Shown here: piece by piece, positions 43,346-51,632 of the stretch | Position numbering within the stretch: position 1 is the stretch's first letter | Layout: every line of letters starts with the position of its first letter | Assembly: GCA_963668535.1 (NCBI GenBank) | Contig: OY764867.1 | Location: 2,604,001 to 2,668,000 of the forward strand | Source of the DNA: F22 sp963668535 | Lineage (GTDB): Bacteria > Bacteroidota > Bacteroidia > Bacteroidales > Bacteroidaceae | Reading direction: 5' to 3' | DNA: 64,000 bases | Translations under genes and position numbers: made by a program | The notes under the pieces: generated by a model | The model's database searches: none | The model's input: the letters and a program-made list of their open reading frames with translations, nothing else | What the model was told of the DNA's origin: nothing

Positions 43346-44650
43346 TTATAATCTACTTTCTAGAATCTTACGGATATGGGTAGGGGTGACAATGCCATGC
43401 TCACCTAAGTGCATATCTTTCTCCTCAAATCGTCCGACAATTTCATCGATAATATCTTGTCCTATCACATAATCCGAAAGACGTACCTTTTTGCCTGTTT
43501 GTACAAAGAAAGCCTCGGTTTTGGCAATAGCCATATCAATACGTGTGTCTACGTCCCCCGATGTGATCCCCCATATTCTTTCCCCATATTGAAGAATTTT
43601 ATCTTGTTTCTCTCTTCGCATAACATCCATTGTTCCAGGATAGATAATGGCCAATGTCTCGCCGTGGTCTAGTCCAGTAAGGGCAGTGAGTTCATGTCCT
43701 ATCTTATGGCTGGCCCAGTCTTGAGTGGCACCCATAGCAATCCAGTTGTTCAGCCCCAGTGTTGCAGTGAGCATATAGTTGGCAGCTACATTATAGTCCA
43801 CCTGTTCGCTTGTCATAAGACAAGGAGCTAGTTCCACTAATGTTTGTATAATGCCTTCTGCCATGCGGTCAGTCACCATATACTCAGTAGTTGTCATATA
43901 TTGTTCGGCCACATGAATAAACACATCGACCAATCCATTGCTGATTTGCTTTTTGGGCAATGAGTAGATCGTTGTAGGATCGAGTACAGAGAATTGAGGA
44001 AAGAGAGCAGGCCCATAGAAGGCCAGTTTCACTTTCATAGCTCTGCGTGAGATCACAGCGCGCTCGTTCATCTCGCTGGAAGTGGCCGGTAGTGTGAGGA
44101 CCGTACCAATCGGTAAGGCCTTTTGTATAGATTCTCCACTTGCGACAATCTCCCAAGGATCACCATCGTGCATCACAGCAGTAGCAATAAATTTACTCCC
44201 ATCTATAATAGACCCTCCACCAACGGCCAAAATAAAATCAACCTCTTCTTGCTTGCAGATATTCACTGCTTGAATAAGGGTGTCGTAATCGGGATTGGCT
44301 TCGATACCGCCAAACTCAATGATTTTGAAACCTCTCAATGCAGCCATCACCTGATCATAGATTCCATTTCGCTTTATTGATCCACCTCCATAGGTGAGTA
44401 GTACTTTAGCATCAGCAGGAATGAGTGTGTCTATTTTGGCGATTTCACCCTCTCCAAAATATAATTGAACGGGATTATGGAAAGCAAAATTATTTAATGG
44501 TACTTCTATACTTTGGTGCGCCTTCGATGTAGAGACAGATGACGACGCTGTTTTTTTAGCTCGGTGCTTGCCTAATTGTTTCTCTCTCTCGAAAGCAGCT
44601 TTACGTGCTGCATATTGCGCATATTGATTTTCTAAATAATTATCTGCCAT
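43346..44650 (-). CDS. iron-containing alcohol dehydrogenase (YqhD-like) with N-terminal extension
   Basis: A 434-residue Fe-type ADH, NAD(P)-dependent aldehyde reductase/alcohol dehydrogenase. Residues 1-50 are an extra charged helix (NYLENQYAQYAARKAAFER) not present in YqhD, which is about 387 residues. The core begins at NFAFHNPVQLYFGEGE. Cofactor loops are TYGGGSIK and AVGGGSIIDGSKFIA. Metal ligands are expected in GLVDVFIHVAEQYM and GHELTALTGLDHGE. TLPATSSEMN is also diagnostic. It reduces short-chain or dicarbonyl aldehydes in related enzymes. It sits in an operon with a CDF transporter upstream (5-bp gap) and an MFS gene downstream. Confidence 0.9.
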   Translation of the reverse strand: MADNYLENQYAQYAARKAAFEREKQLGKHRAKKTASSSVSTSKAHQSIEVPLNNFAFHNPVQLYFGEGEIAKIDTLIPADAKVLLTYGGGSIKRNGIYDQVMAALRGFKIIEFGGIEANPDYDTLIQAVNICKQEEVDFILAVGGGSIIDGSKFIATAVMHDGDPWEIVASGESIQKALPIGTVLTLPATSSEMNERAVISRRAMKVKLAFYGPALFPQFSVLDPTTIYSLPKKQISNGLVDVFIHVAEQYMTTTEYMVTDRMAEGIIQTLVELAPCLMTSEQVDYNVAANYMLTATLGLNNWIAMGATQDWASHKIGHELTALTGLDHGETLAIIYPGTMDVMRREKQDKILQYGERIWGITSGDVDTRIDMAIAKTEAFFVQTGKKVRLSDYVIGQDIIDEIVGRFEEKDMHLGEHGIVTPTHIRKILESRL

Positions 44651-44655
44651 AGCGG

Positions 44656-45549
44656 TTATTTCATTGGTTCTACGTGAATAACGATATGCGTGTGTGGTCC
44701 AAAATGCTCGCGTAGGGCATTCTCTATTTGAGTGGCTTGATCGTGCGTATCTTTCAACGAACGGTGTCCATCCATACCAACATGCATTTCAATCGCATAT
44801 GCTGTTCCCAGCATACGTGTATATAGTTTGTGTACATCACTCACTCCATCGAAGGAACAGGCGATATCGACGATTTTATCTTCGACTTCTTTAGGCAATG
44901 ATTTTTCCAATAAAATCTCCAGATTAGAAAACATCAATTCCACAGCGATCTTCATAATCAGTACGCTCACAACTACAGCAGCGATGGGATCTAATATGGT
45001 CCATTTATCCCCCAAAAGGATAGCGCCACCTATACCGATAGCTGCCCCTATAGATGATAAAGCATCGCTATTATGGTGCCAAGCATTGGCGATTAAGGCT
45101 GGTGAATGTTGCTTTTTGCCTTCTTTTAATGTCACAACAAACATATAGTATTTGATAATGACAGAGGCTATTGCCACAATAAAGGCCAGTACATTGGGTT
45201 GTGGTACGGGTGTCCCCTGAATGGCTTTATAAATAGTCATTCCACTTGATTGCATCAGCCTGATACCCACGATAAACAGGATAAGGCCAATGATAACAGT
45301 GGCTAGTGTCTCGAATTTACCATGCCCATAATGATGATCCTTATCGCCTGGTTTAGAGGAGATCCTGATAAATATAAAGACGATAATATCTGTAATAAAA
45401 TCACTCAATGAGTGCACGGCATCGGCAATCATGGCTCCACTATTGCCCAATACTCCTGCAAAAAATTTGGCAACAAGGAGCACGGCGTTGCCCAAACTAC
45501 CTAAAATGGTGACTTTAAATATTGCTTTTTTTCTACTGTTAGAATCCAT
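44656..45549 (-). CDS. cation diffusion facilitator family transporter (second copy)
   Basis: A 297-residue CDF transporter of the MamM/FieF-like branch. It has six membrane helices, metal sites DAVHSLSD in TM2 and HNSDALSS in TM5, and a C-terminal domain of about 85 residues (VSDVHKLYTRMLGTAYAIEM and HTHIVIHVEP). It lacks the His-rich tail of the copy at 35912-36802 and is only distantly similar to it, so the metals probably differ (Fe, Mn or Zn). First gene of the four-gene operon; a TACTTTTG box on the minus strand (45570-45577) lies 20 bp upstream. Confidence 0.92.
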   Translation of the reverse strand: MDSNSRKKAIFKVTILGSLGNAVLLVAKFFAGVLGNSGAMIADAVHSLSDFITDIIVFIFIRISSKPGDKDHHYGHGKFETLATVIIGLILFIVGIRLMQSSGMTIYKAIQGTPVPQPNVLAFIVAIASVIIKYYMFVVTLKEGKKQHSPALIANAWHHNSDALSSIGAAIGIGGAILLGDKWTILDPIAAVVVSVLIMKIAVELMFSNLEILLEKSLPKEVEDKIVDIACSFDGVSDVHKLYTRMLGTAYAIEMHVGMDGHRSLKDTHDQATQIENALREHFGPHTHIVIHVEPMK

Positions 45550-45639
45550 AATGCTTTACAACTTTGCTACAAAAGTAATAAAAAGAAAGTAGAAAATTAA
45601 GGGAAAACGTGGATTTCAACGGAGAAAATAATCAACATA

Positions 45640-46515
45640 TTATGTCCAAACTTCTTCATATAAACGCTGTGTCTCTTCGTCAAATGCATTCATAATAACG
45701 TGTTGTAGAGAAGATTTTGGATGTTCATGTAGCCACATTTGGATCGTTTCTTTGGCGATATAAGCAGCTTCGTCTTTCGGGAAACCGAATACTCCTGTGC
45801 TGATAGCACATAGTGCGATACTTTTTAAGTGCATCTCTTCTGCAAGATCAAGGCATGACTTATAGCTCGTCGCCAGTTGTTGTCGGTTCATATCTTCTAG
45901 AGCCCCCTGTACGATAGGTCCTACAGTATGTATGACAAAAGAAGCGGGTAGGTTATATCCTCGCGTAATCTTTGCATCTCCTGTTTTTTCTACATGTCCT
46001 TGCAGGGTTATAATGATACCACAATCCCGTCTGAGTTGTACACCTGCGGCATCATGTATCGCATAGTCTATACAGGTATGAAAGGGGATAAAACATCCCA
46101 ATAGCTGACTATTAGCTGCATTGACGATGGCATCTACTTTGAGTTGAGTGATGTCTCCTTGCCAGATGGAAATAGACCGTCCAGCACATGCAAATGAATC
46201 AATCTCATGACTATCAGTTACTACTTTCTGTGTCAACTCCTCTTGTAAGATGGCATCGTTTAAGTCCACCAACTCTTGAGACACTTTTCCTGCTGGACGT
46301 ACAGTCAGCAGGGCACGTACTCTGTCCCGCTTGGAAAAACGGTCCAGTTGTTTCTGTTTGAGTAGCTGTTGTCCACTGTCTTCTTCAGCAAGGAGCGTAT
46401 ACAGTGTATCTATACGTGCAGGTCCTTGGTGAGGAATAAAAGTTTCATATAAGTGTAGGGGCTGCGCATAAGCTTGTAGCCCAATATCCATCGGATTATT
46501 CAAATTCTGTGACAT
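45640..46515 (-). CDS. zinc-containing macrodomain, protein-ADP-ribose hydrolase
   Basis: Removes ADP-ribose from proteins in the related SpyMacroD/SauMac enzymes. The 291-residue protein has a helical N-terminal region of about 110 residues. The macrodomain follows: WQGDITQLKVDAIVNAAN, the zinc-site loop LLGCFIPFHTCIDYAIH with Cys, His and Cys ligands, HTVGPIVQG, and CAISTGVFGFP. This zinc class is often encoded with a SirTM sirtuin, GcvH-L and LplA2, none of which occur here. Instead it follows an ABM-domain gene (20-bp overlap) and a reductase gene. Its substrate protein and the matching transferase are unknown. Confidence 0.9.
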   Translation of the reverse strand: MSQNLNNPMDIGLQAYAQPLHLYETFIPHQGPARIDTLYTLLAEEDSGQQLLKQKQLDRFSKRDRVRALLTVRPAGKVSQELVDLNDAILQEELTQKVVTDSHEIDSFACAGRSISIWQGDITQLKVDAIVNAANSQLLGCFIPFHTCIDYAIHDAAGVQLRRDCGIIITLQGHVEKTGDAKITRGYNLPASFVIHTVGPIVQGALEDMNRQQLATSYKSCLDLAEEMHLKSIALCAISTGVFGFPKDEAAYIAKETIQMWLHEHPKSSLQHVIMNAFDEETQRLYEEVWT

Positions 46516-47125
46516 AATTCATATATTGTTCCAATTCACCAATAGCACATGCATGCATAAGCTTCCCAGTGGCTACAGCGTAAGGCTTATTGAAATGTAC
46601 ATCCCATAGATCCGACTCTTTGCGCCAAATAGAGTACATACATAAGGTGTTTTCATCTCCTTTTACAGTGTAGATATCAAAAAGCAGATTGCCTTTTTCT
46701 TCTCTTGAATGAGCAATATGCGTAGCGAATTGTTCTAATAGCTGTACTCGTGATTCGGGCTTAATTCGAAAGATAAATATACTTACAAAGACATCATCTT
46801 GTGGGTGAGCCTTTTTGGGATTCTTCTCGTATAGTGGTTCGGGATAGACTGTCTCCAATTCAAATACTTCATAAGTGCTAATGGCCTCTTGCATTCCCGA
46901 TATGATATGCTCCGTGTATGGTTGTCTCAGATGTTCTGCCAATGCCGTTTTATCTTGCCATCTTTCATACACAAAGAATCTATGCGCTTGATTTTTATCT
47001 ACAAACAGGCGCATCTCTTTATTCCCAGATTCTTGTACCGTTTGGGTTTTCATGTCTATCAATGCAGACTGAATTTCAGCTGCATGATCTGGTTTTACAA
47101 TAATTTTAATGATTCTGTTCAGCAT
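46496..47125 (-). CDS. double antibiotic-biosynthesis-monooxygenase (ABM) domain protein
   Basis: A 209-residue protein made of two ferredoxin-like ABM/dimeric alpha-beta barrel domains. Domain 1 (about 1-95) includes FFVYERWQDKTALAEHL and domain 2 (about 110-205) includes CMYSIWRKESDLWDVHF. Both keep the family pattern of strand, x-Y-x-x-W or S-I-W, then helix. Single-domain relatives (YgiN, LsrG) act on quinones or signal molecules as dimers; the fused pair may form an intramolecular dimer. It lies between a zinc-ADH-like reductase and the macrodomain gene in one operon. Confidence 0.85.
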   Translation of the reverse strand: MLNRIIKIIVKPDHAAEIQSALIDMKTQTVQESGNKEMRLFVDKNQAHRFFVYERWQDKTALAEHLRQPYTEHIISGMQEAISTYEVFELETVYPEPLYEKNPKKAHPQDDVFVSIFIFRIKPESRVQLLEQFATHIAHSREEKGNLLFDIYTVKGDENTLCMYSIWRKESDLWDVHFNKPYAVATGKLMHACAIGELEQYMNYVTEFE

Positions 47126-47159
47126 ACCTGTATCATATTATGTGGATCATCACCACGTA

Positions 47160-48173
47160 TTAAAATCCTTCTAAAACTATTTTCCCATAGGCTTCTTTGC
47201 TTTCAAGCATAGCATGTGCCTTGCGTAGATTCTCTGCGTTGATTACTCCTAGATGGTGCGTCAACGTTGTTTTGATTTCTCCGTTATCAATCATCCGGCT
47301 CACTGCATTGAGCAGCCTGTGTTGTTCCACCATATCGGGGGTATGAAACATCGATCGAGTAAACATAAATTCCCAGTGTATAGTTACCGATTTGGATTTG
47401 AGCTGCATGACATCTAGATGGTTCGGATCATCAATCAAACCAAAGTGTCCTTGTGGAGTAATAGATTGTACGATTTCCTTGTAGTGTCCCTCTGTGTTAT
47501 TCAAGCTGATGACATAATCGACTAGAGGAATACCAATTGCCTGTAATTCTTCGGAAAGGACTTTGTTGTGATTGATAATATAGCGTACTCCTAGGTCTTT
47601 GAGCCACTGAATACTCTCTTCGCGCGATGCTGTGGCCACCACCGTGGTATGGGTGAGCTTACGGAGCAATTGAACCATAATAGATCCTACACCTCCTGCT
47701 GCGCCGATAACCAAAACCGTTTTTGGGGTTTCTGTTTCTTCTGTTGGTATCTGAAGACGATTGAATAACATCTCCCATGCTGTTATAGTTGTGAGTGGCA
47801 AAGCAGCCGCTTCGCTGTACGAGAGAGATTGCGGCATGCACCCTACTAGGCGTTCATCAACCAGTTGATATTGCGCATAACTACCTGGTCGGTTGAGATC
47901 TCCAGCATACCACACTTTGTTGCCTTTTTCAAATAGAGTTACCTGATCTCCCACATCCTTAACGATACCTACGGCATCCCAGCCGATGACCTTCCATTGC
48001 CCTTCATCGGGAGGAATATTCAATCGTACTTTATAGTCTACAGGGTTGACAGAAATAGCTTGTACTTCCACGAGTATATCATGTCCTGATGCATGTGGAA
48101 CTTCCAAATCAATATCTTGCAGTGCATGGATATCTTCTACAGGAAGACATCGTTGGTATCCTATCGCTTTCAT
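47160..48173 (-). CDS. zinc-type alcohol dehydrogenase-like / quinone oxidoreductase
   Basis: A 337-residue medium-chain dehydrogenase (ZADH/QOR class). Visible are ISVNPVDYKVR (the catalytic-domain signature), GWDAVGIVKDVGDQV, the NADPH loop LVIGAAGGVGSIMVQLLRK and a C-terminal KIVLEGF. Cysteine ligands for structural zinc are absent, as in quinone oxidoreductases. It probably reduces an enone or quinone with NADPH. It is first of a three-gene operon with the ABM and macrodomain genes, driven by the promoter at 48209-48239. Confidence 0.9.
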   Translation of the reverse strand: MKAIGYQRCLPVEDIHALQDIDLEVPHASGHDILVEVQAISVNPVDYKVRLNIPPDEGQWKVIGWDAVGIVKDVGDQVTLFEKGNKVWYAGDLNRPGSYAQYQLVDERLVGCMPQSLSYSEAAALPLTTITAWEMLFNRLQIPTEETETPKTVLVIGAAGGVGSIMVQLLRKLTHTTVVATASREESIQWLKDLGVRYIINHNKVLSEELQAIGIPLVDYVISLNNTEGHYKEIVQSITPQGHFGLIDDPNHLDVMQLKSKSVTIHWEFMFTRSMFHTPDMVEQHRLLNAVSRMIDNGEIKTTLTHHLGVINAENLRKAHAMLESKEAYGKIVLEGF

Positions 48174-48208
48174 AGTGTTGTAGTTTGTTAATATTCAAGT
48201 TTCTCTTA

Positions 48209-48239
48209 CAAAGATAACCACTACTTTTGTTTTCTGCAA
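48209..48239 (-). promoter_or_regulatory. promoter of the reductase-ABM-macrodomain operon
   Basis: On the minus strand TTG (48237-48239), a 20-bp spacer and TATCTTTG (48209-48216) match the consensus, 35 bp before the start codon at 48173. Confidence 0.6.
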
Positions 48240-48454
48240 TAACACATTGTACTCTGGAGAAAGCCTGAAAGATGTAGATGGATGTATTAACTTTTAATAA
48301 TATTTTGTGTTAATACCCTGCATGACCTTATACAAAGTCATGTAGATGTAAAAAATGTTGTACAAATGTAAATTTATCCTCGGATTGATAGACAACAAGG
48401 CACGGAAATAAAAGTGTAATTTCTGCTATCAAACATGTTATTCAATCGCTTATT

Positions 48455-48961
48455 TTAAAAGCGTTTGGTGTAAAAATGACAATCTGGCTCACCTTCATGG
48501 TGTTCGAAGTAGTCTTGATGATAGTCTTCAGCTTCATAAAAAGGAGATGCAGGCGTTACTTTAGTCACAACATCATATCCACGTTCGCGTAGAATACCGA
48601 TTACCTTTTCTGTAATGAGCTTTTCTTCCTCAGTTTGATAGAATATTTCACTGCGGTATTGCGAACCAATATCAATCCCTTGTCCATCAGCCTGCGTTGG
48701 ATCATGAATCTCAAAGAAGAAACGCAGCAAAGTCTCGTAATCTGTCTTTTGAGGATCGTACGTGATACGTACGGCCTCTGCATGACCTGTTGTCTGACTT
48801 TTTACCTGTTCGTAAGTCGGGTAGGCCACGTGTCCACCTATATATCCACTTTCCACACTGATTACTCCTGGTTGTTTTTGCATGTAATGCTCAACTCCCC
48901 AGAAACATCCACCAGCGAAAATCGCTGTTTTATACGTCGTATTTGTTGTTTGACTATCCAT
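48455..48961 (-). CDS. msrA: peptide methionine sulfoxide reductase MsrA
   Basis: Reduces methionine-S-sulfoxide in proteins. The catalytic Cys19 is in the family motif GGCFWGVEHYMQ. GGHVAYPTYEQV, TGHAEAVRITYDP, DIGSQYRSEIFY and a C-terminal EPDCHFYTKRF with one possible resolving Cys follow. At 168 residues it is of single-domain length, with no MsrB fusion. A promoter (48990-49019) is present. The region 48240-48454 downstream holds no gene. Confidence 0.95.
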   Translation of the reverse strand: MDSQTTNTTYKTAIFAGGCFWGVEHYMQKQPGVISVESGYIGGHVAYPTYEQVKSQTTGHAEAVRITYDPQKTDYETLLRFFFEIHDPTQADGQGIDIGSQYRSEIFYQTEEEKLITEKVIGILRERGYDVVTKVTPASPFYEAEDYHQDYFEHHEGEPDCHFYTKRF

Positions 48962-48989
48962 TGGTTATGCCATTTTATGGGTTATCGTA

Positions 48990-49019
48990 CAAAGATAGCC
49001 AATTTTATAAATAGACAAA
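48990..49019 (-). promoter_or_regulatory. promoter of msrA
   Basis: On the minus strand TTTG (49016-49019), an 18-bp spacer and TATCTTTG (48990-48997) lie 28 bp before the msrA start codon. Confidence 0.6.
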
Positions 49020-49123
49020 AATGTAGGATGAGAAGTCGTGATTTTCATGATCTTTTTGTATCTTGCAGCAGTATCCAGACGGATGCTACATCTATCATTA
49101 ATATATAAAAAAAAGAACGCAAT

Positions 49124-49651
49124 ATGAAGAAAATAATTGCTTTTGCTGGAACAAACCATTCCAAGTCTATCAATCATCAGTTATTACAATATGTCGCTGA
49201 ACTTTGTCCTCAAGTAGAGGTTTTTCGTCTCACCGATTATAGTGCACCTATGTATAGTCCAGAATTGGAAGAAGAAGGTGGCATTCCCGAAATCATTGTG
49301 CAGTTGGAAAAGAAACTGGCTGAAGCCGATGAAATCATTATTTCTTGTGCTGAGTATAATGGCAATCAAACTCCATTCTTTAAAAACATTTTGGATTGGC
49401 TTTCACGCTACAAACGTGAATTTCTAGGTGGCAAGCGTATCCTTTTGACTAGTGCATCTCCTGGCCCAACTGGCGGCATGCATTCTTTGAAATCTACACA
49501 AACGATGCTCCCTTTCTTTGGGGCAACAATTATTGGTGGTTTCAGTTTAGGCAATTTTGACCAAACTTTCGTAGATGGTACAATTGTTGACGACACCTTG
49601 GATGTTCAACTGAAAGAAGTGCTCAAAGGGGTAGGATATTATCAACAATAG
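49124..49651 (+). CDS. NADPH-dependent FMN reductase family protein
   Basis: A 175-residue flavodoxin-like reductase of the azoreductase/chromate reductase type. FMN loop residues lie in AFAGTNHSKSINHQLL (5-20), followed by DEIIISCAEYNGNQTPFFKN (about 69-88) and LLTSASPGPTGGMHSL (about 106-121). Such enzymes reduce quinones and other electrophiles. It is a single gene divergent from msrA. Confidence 0.88.
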   Translation: MKKIIAFAGTNHSKSINHQLLQYVAELCPQVEVFRLTDYSAPMYSPELEEEGGIPEIIVQLEKKLAEADEIIISCAEYNGNQTPFFKNILDWLSRYKREFLGGKRILLTSASPGPTGGMHSLKSTQTMLPFFGATIIGGFSLGNFDQTFVDGTIVDDTLDVQLKEVLKGVGYYQQ

Positions 49652-49719
49652 GGATTTGTGTTGCTAGATATTCTTAATGTTATTTTACGAATAAAAGAGG
49701 TCACCTCAAATTATATTGC

Positions 49720-49727
49720 TATTTTTG
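49720..49727 (+). promoter_or_regulatory. -7 box upstream of the EamA transporter gene
   Basis: TATTTTTG fits TAnnTTTG and lies 22 bp before ATG 49750. No clear -33 element at the expected distance. Confidence 0.4.
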
Positions 49728-49749
49728 CAATCCCAAAAATGGTAAGAAG

Positions 49750-50658
49750 ATGAATAAGATAACAATCAAAGCCTTGCTACAAGGACATGGGGCTATTTTT
49801 TTAGCCACTCTATTTATAGCAGGCGCAGTAGTCGCGTGCAAACAAGTGGCTCATACCATGCACCCATTGACACTCACTTTATTGAGATTTGTATTGGCTG
49901 CTATTTCCCTAGCACCTATTATATTATGTAAGGCTGCTAGAAGAAAACAGATTCGCCGTGCAGCTCCCCGCAGTTTAGTCATCAGTTTCTTTTACAGCAT
50001 GTATTTTGTGCTGATGTTTGCCGCCCTTAGAGATACCAGTATATTGCATGTCGGTAGTATAGGCACGTTGGCTCCATTATTGACCGCTATTATCAGCTTG
50101 ATTGTTTTCCGTACCGCTATCGGTTGGAAGAAATTGGGAGTTTATCTGATTGCCATGATCGGCACACTAGTGGTCGTCTTTGATGGGAGCTTTCAATCTA
50201 TGATGCGCTTTACGCTCAATAGTGGTGATATGGTCTTTTTGGTGGCCACATTATTGATTTCTGTTTATTATATTGTCCTTAAAGGACTACATGGTGGGAT
50301 AGAACCTATTGTTTTGGCCTTTTGTACTGTTATAGGAGGAATTATCTGGATTTGTGCCGCCATGCTGGTGATGCACGTCCCGTTCGATTGTAGCGGATTG
50401 ACTACTTGGTCTGATATCATTAGTCTACTATACCTAGCCTTGGTAACTACGAGTGGAACTGCCTATTTGATGCAAAAAGGAAGTACCATGATCTCCCCTA
50501 GTAGCGCCAGTGCATACCAGTTTCTTTCTCCTGTACTGGTCGCTGTATTGGGTGTGATCATTATGGGCGTCTATCCTAGCATGATAGGATGGATAGGGGC
50601 GGTTATTTCGATAGCTGCTACGGCCTTACTCTTAAAAATTGATGCATCACAGAAATGA
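49750..50658 (+). CDS. EamA/DMT-family transporter
   Basis: A 302-residue inner-membrane drug/metabolite-type transporter with ten predicted helices in two EamA repeats. Typical parts are HPLTLTLLRFVLAAISLAPI (repeat 1) and YLALVTTSGTAYLMQKGS with SPSSASAYQFLSPVLVAVLG (repeat 2). The substrate is unknown; family members export amino acids, nucleosides and metabolites. The next gene starts about 50 bp downstream. Confidence 0.9.
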   Translation: MNKITIKALLQGHGAIFLATLFIAGAVVACKQVAHTMHPLTLTLLRFVLAAISLAPIILCKAARRKQIRRAAPRSLVISFFYSMYFVLMFAALRDTSILHVGSIGTLAPLLTAIISLIVFRTAIGWKKLGVYLIAMIGTLVVVFDGSFQSMMRFTLNSGDMVFLVATLLISVYYIVLKGLHGGIEPIVLAFCTVIGGIIWICAAMLVMHVPFDCSGLTTWSDIISLLYLALVTTSGTAYLMQKGSTMISPSSASAYQFLSPVLVAVLGVIIMGVYPSMIGWIGAVISIAATALLLKIDASQK

Positions 50659-50707
50659 CATAAAGGGAATAGCTCCACAAAAAATGACCTATAAAAACAA
50701 CGATACA

Positions 50708-51454
50708 ATGAATGAAATAATTACATTAATGAATCGCCGCAAGTCCGACCGCGTATTTAGCGGCGAGGAGGTTAAGCAAGAAGATGTAGACCTTATCTTG
50801 CGCACCGTGCAGCACGCACCTACATCCATAGGTGCCCAACAGCTCTCCTTGATTGTGGTAGAAGACAAAGATACTATTGCCAAAATAGCCGAGTACACAG
50901 GTGGACAACCCCAAGTGGCTAGTGCCGATAAATTTGTGTGTGTGGTTGCCGATTTTAATCGTACACGAGAAGCCGTGCAACTTGATGGCGCATCACAAAC
51001 CATTACCACTATGGTCGAAGGATTGCTAGTGGGAGCTGTCGATGCTGGTATCATGGTGGGTGCTCTAGATACTGTGATCAAGTCGCTTGGATATGGATCA
51101 ACTGTAATCGGGGGCATTCGCAACAATCCTCAGGGGATGATCGATTTATTGGGACTACCTCCATTGACATTTCCTATGGTTGGAATTACCCTAGGTGTGG
51201 TGTCACCAAAAGATACTGCTCAGCCCAAACCACGTGTACCCTTTGAATCCTTTGCGATGTATGGACGATACGATGCCGACAAAGTGGCGCAAGGTGTCTT
51301 GGCCTATGACAAAGAATTGCGTACTTGGTGGGATGAACAAGGATTGACAGATATGCCTAGCTATGTTGGAGCAACTAGCCGATTTTATGGTGCATTATAT
51401 TATCCTTCTGTGAAGCCAACTTTGCAGAAACAAGGATTTACTTTAGAGTATTAA
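50708..51454 (+). CDS. NfsA-type oxygen-insensitive NADPH nitroreductase
   Basis: A 248-residue FMN nitroreductase from ATG 50708, preferred because MNEIITLMNRRKSDRVF matches the family N-terminus. A longer reading from 50639 overlaps the EamA gene. It contains HAPTSIGAQQLSLIVVED (FMN contact), VVADFNR, GSTVIGGIRNNP and FPMVGITLGVVSP. NfsA-like enzymes reduce nitroaromatics and quinones. A long perfect hairpin (51484-51536) terminates the unit. Confidence 0.9.
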   Translation: MNEIITLMNRRKSDRVFSGEEVKQEDVDLILRTVQHAPTSIGAQQLSLIVVEDKDTIAKIAEYTGGQPQVASADKFVCVVADFNRTREAVQLDGASQTITTMVEGLLVGAVDAGIMVGALDTVIKSLGYGSTVIGGIRNNPQGMIDLLGLPPLTFPMVGITLGVVSPKDTAQPKPRVPFESFAMYGRYDADKVAQGVLAYDKELRTWWDEQGLTDMPSYVGATSRFYGALYYPSVKPTLQKQGFTLEY

Positions 51455-51483
51455 GCAAAGAAGCCCTCGGGCAAATCACGTTA

Positions 51484-51536
51484 AAAATAGCGCATTTCAA
51501 AGAATCTCCCGTAGATGATTTGAAATGCGCTATTTT
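51484..51536 (+). terminator. long perfect hairpin terminator
   Basis: AAAATAGCGCATTTCAAA (51484-51501) and TTTGAAATGCGCTATTTT (51519-51536) form an 18-bp perfect stem with a 17-nt loop, 30 bp after the nitroreductase stop codon. The T-rich 3' arm supports termination. Confidence 0.8.
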
Positions 51537-51574
51537 CTCTTTGAAATTCATACTACTGCTGAAGACTAATCTGT

Positions 51575-51582
51575 TATTTTTG
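51575..51582 (+). promoter_or_regulatory. -7 box upstream of the alpha/beta hydrolase gene
   Basis: TATTTTTG fits TAnnTTTG, 50 bp before ATG 51633. The -33 region is not clear. Confidence 0.4.
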
Positions 51583-51632
51583 TACCTATAGGAAAGACTA
51601 ATCTACGCATAGTAAACTATAGATATAGATAC

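Noticed and set aside
48222..48229. Plus-strand TACTTTTG promoter-like box
   Set aside because: It overlaps the minus-strand promoter of the reductase operon and leads into 225 bp with no ORF or terminator.
50689..51126. 145-codon minus-strand ORF
   Set aside because: It lies antisense within the nitroreductase gene, with composition typical of a shadow frame.
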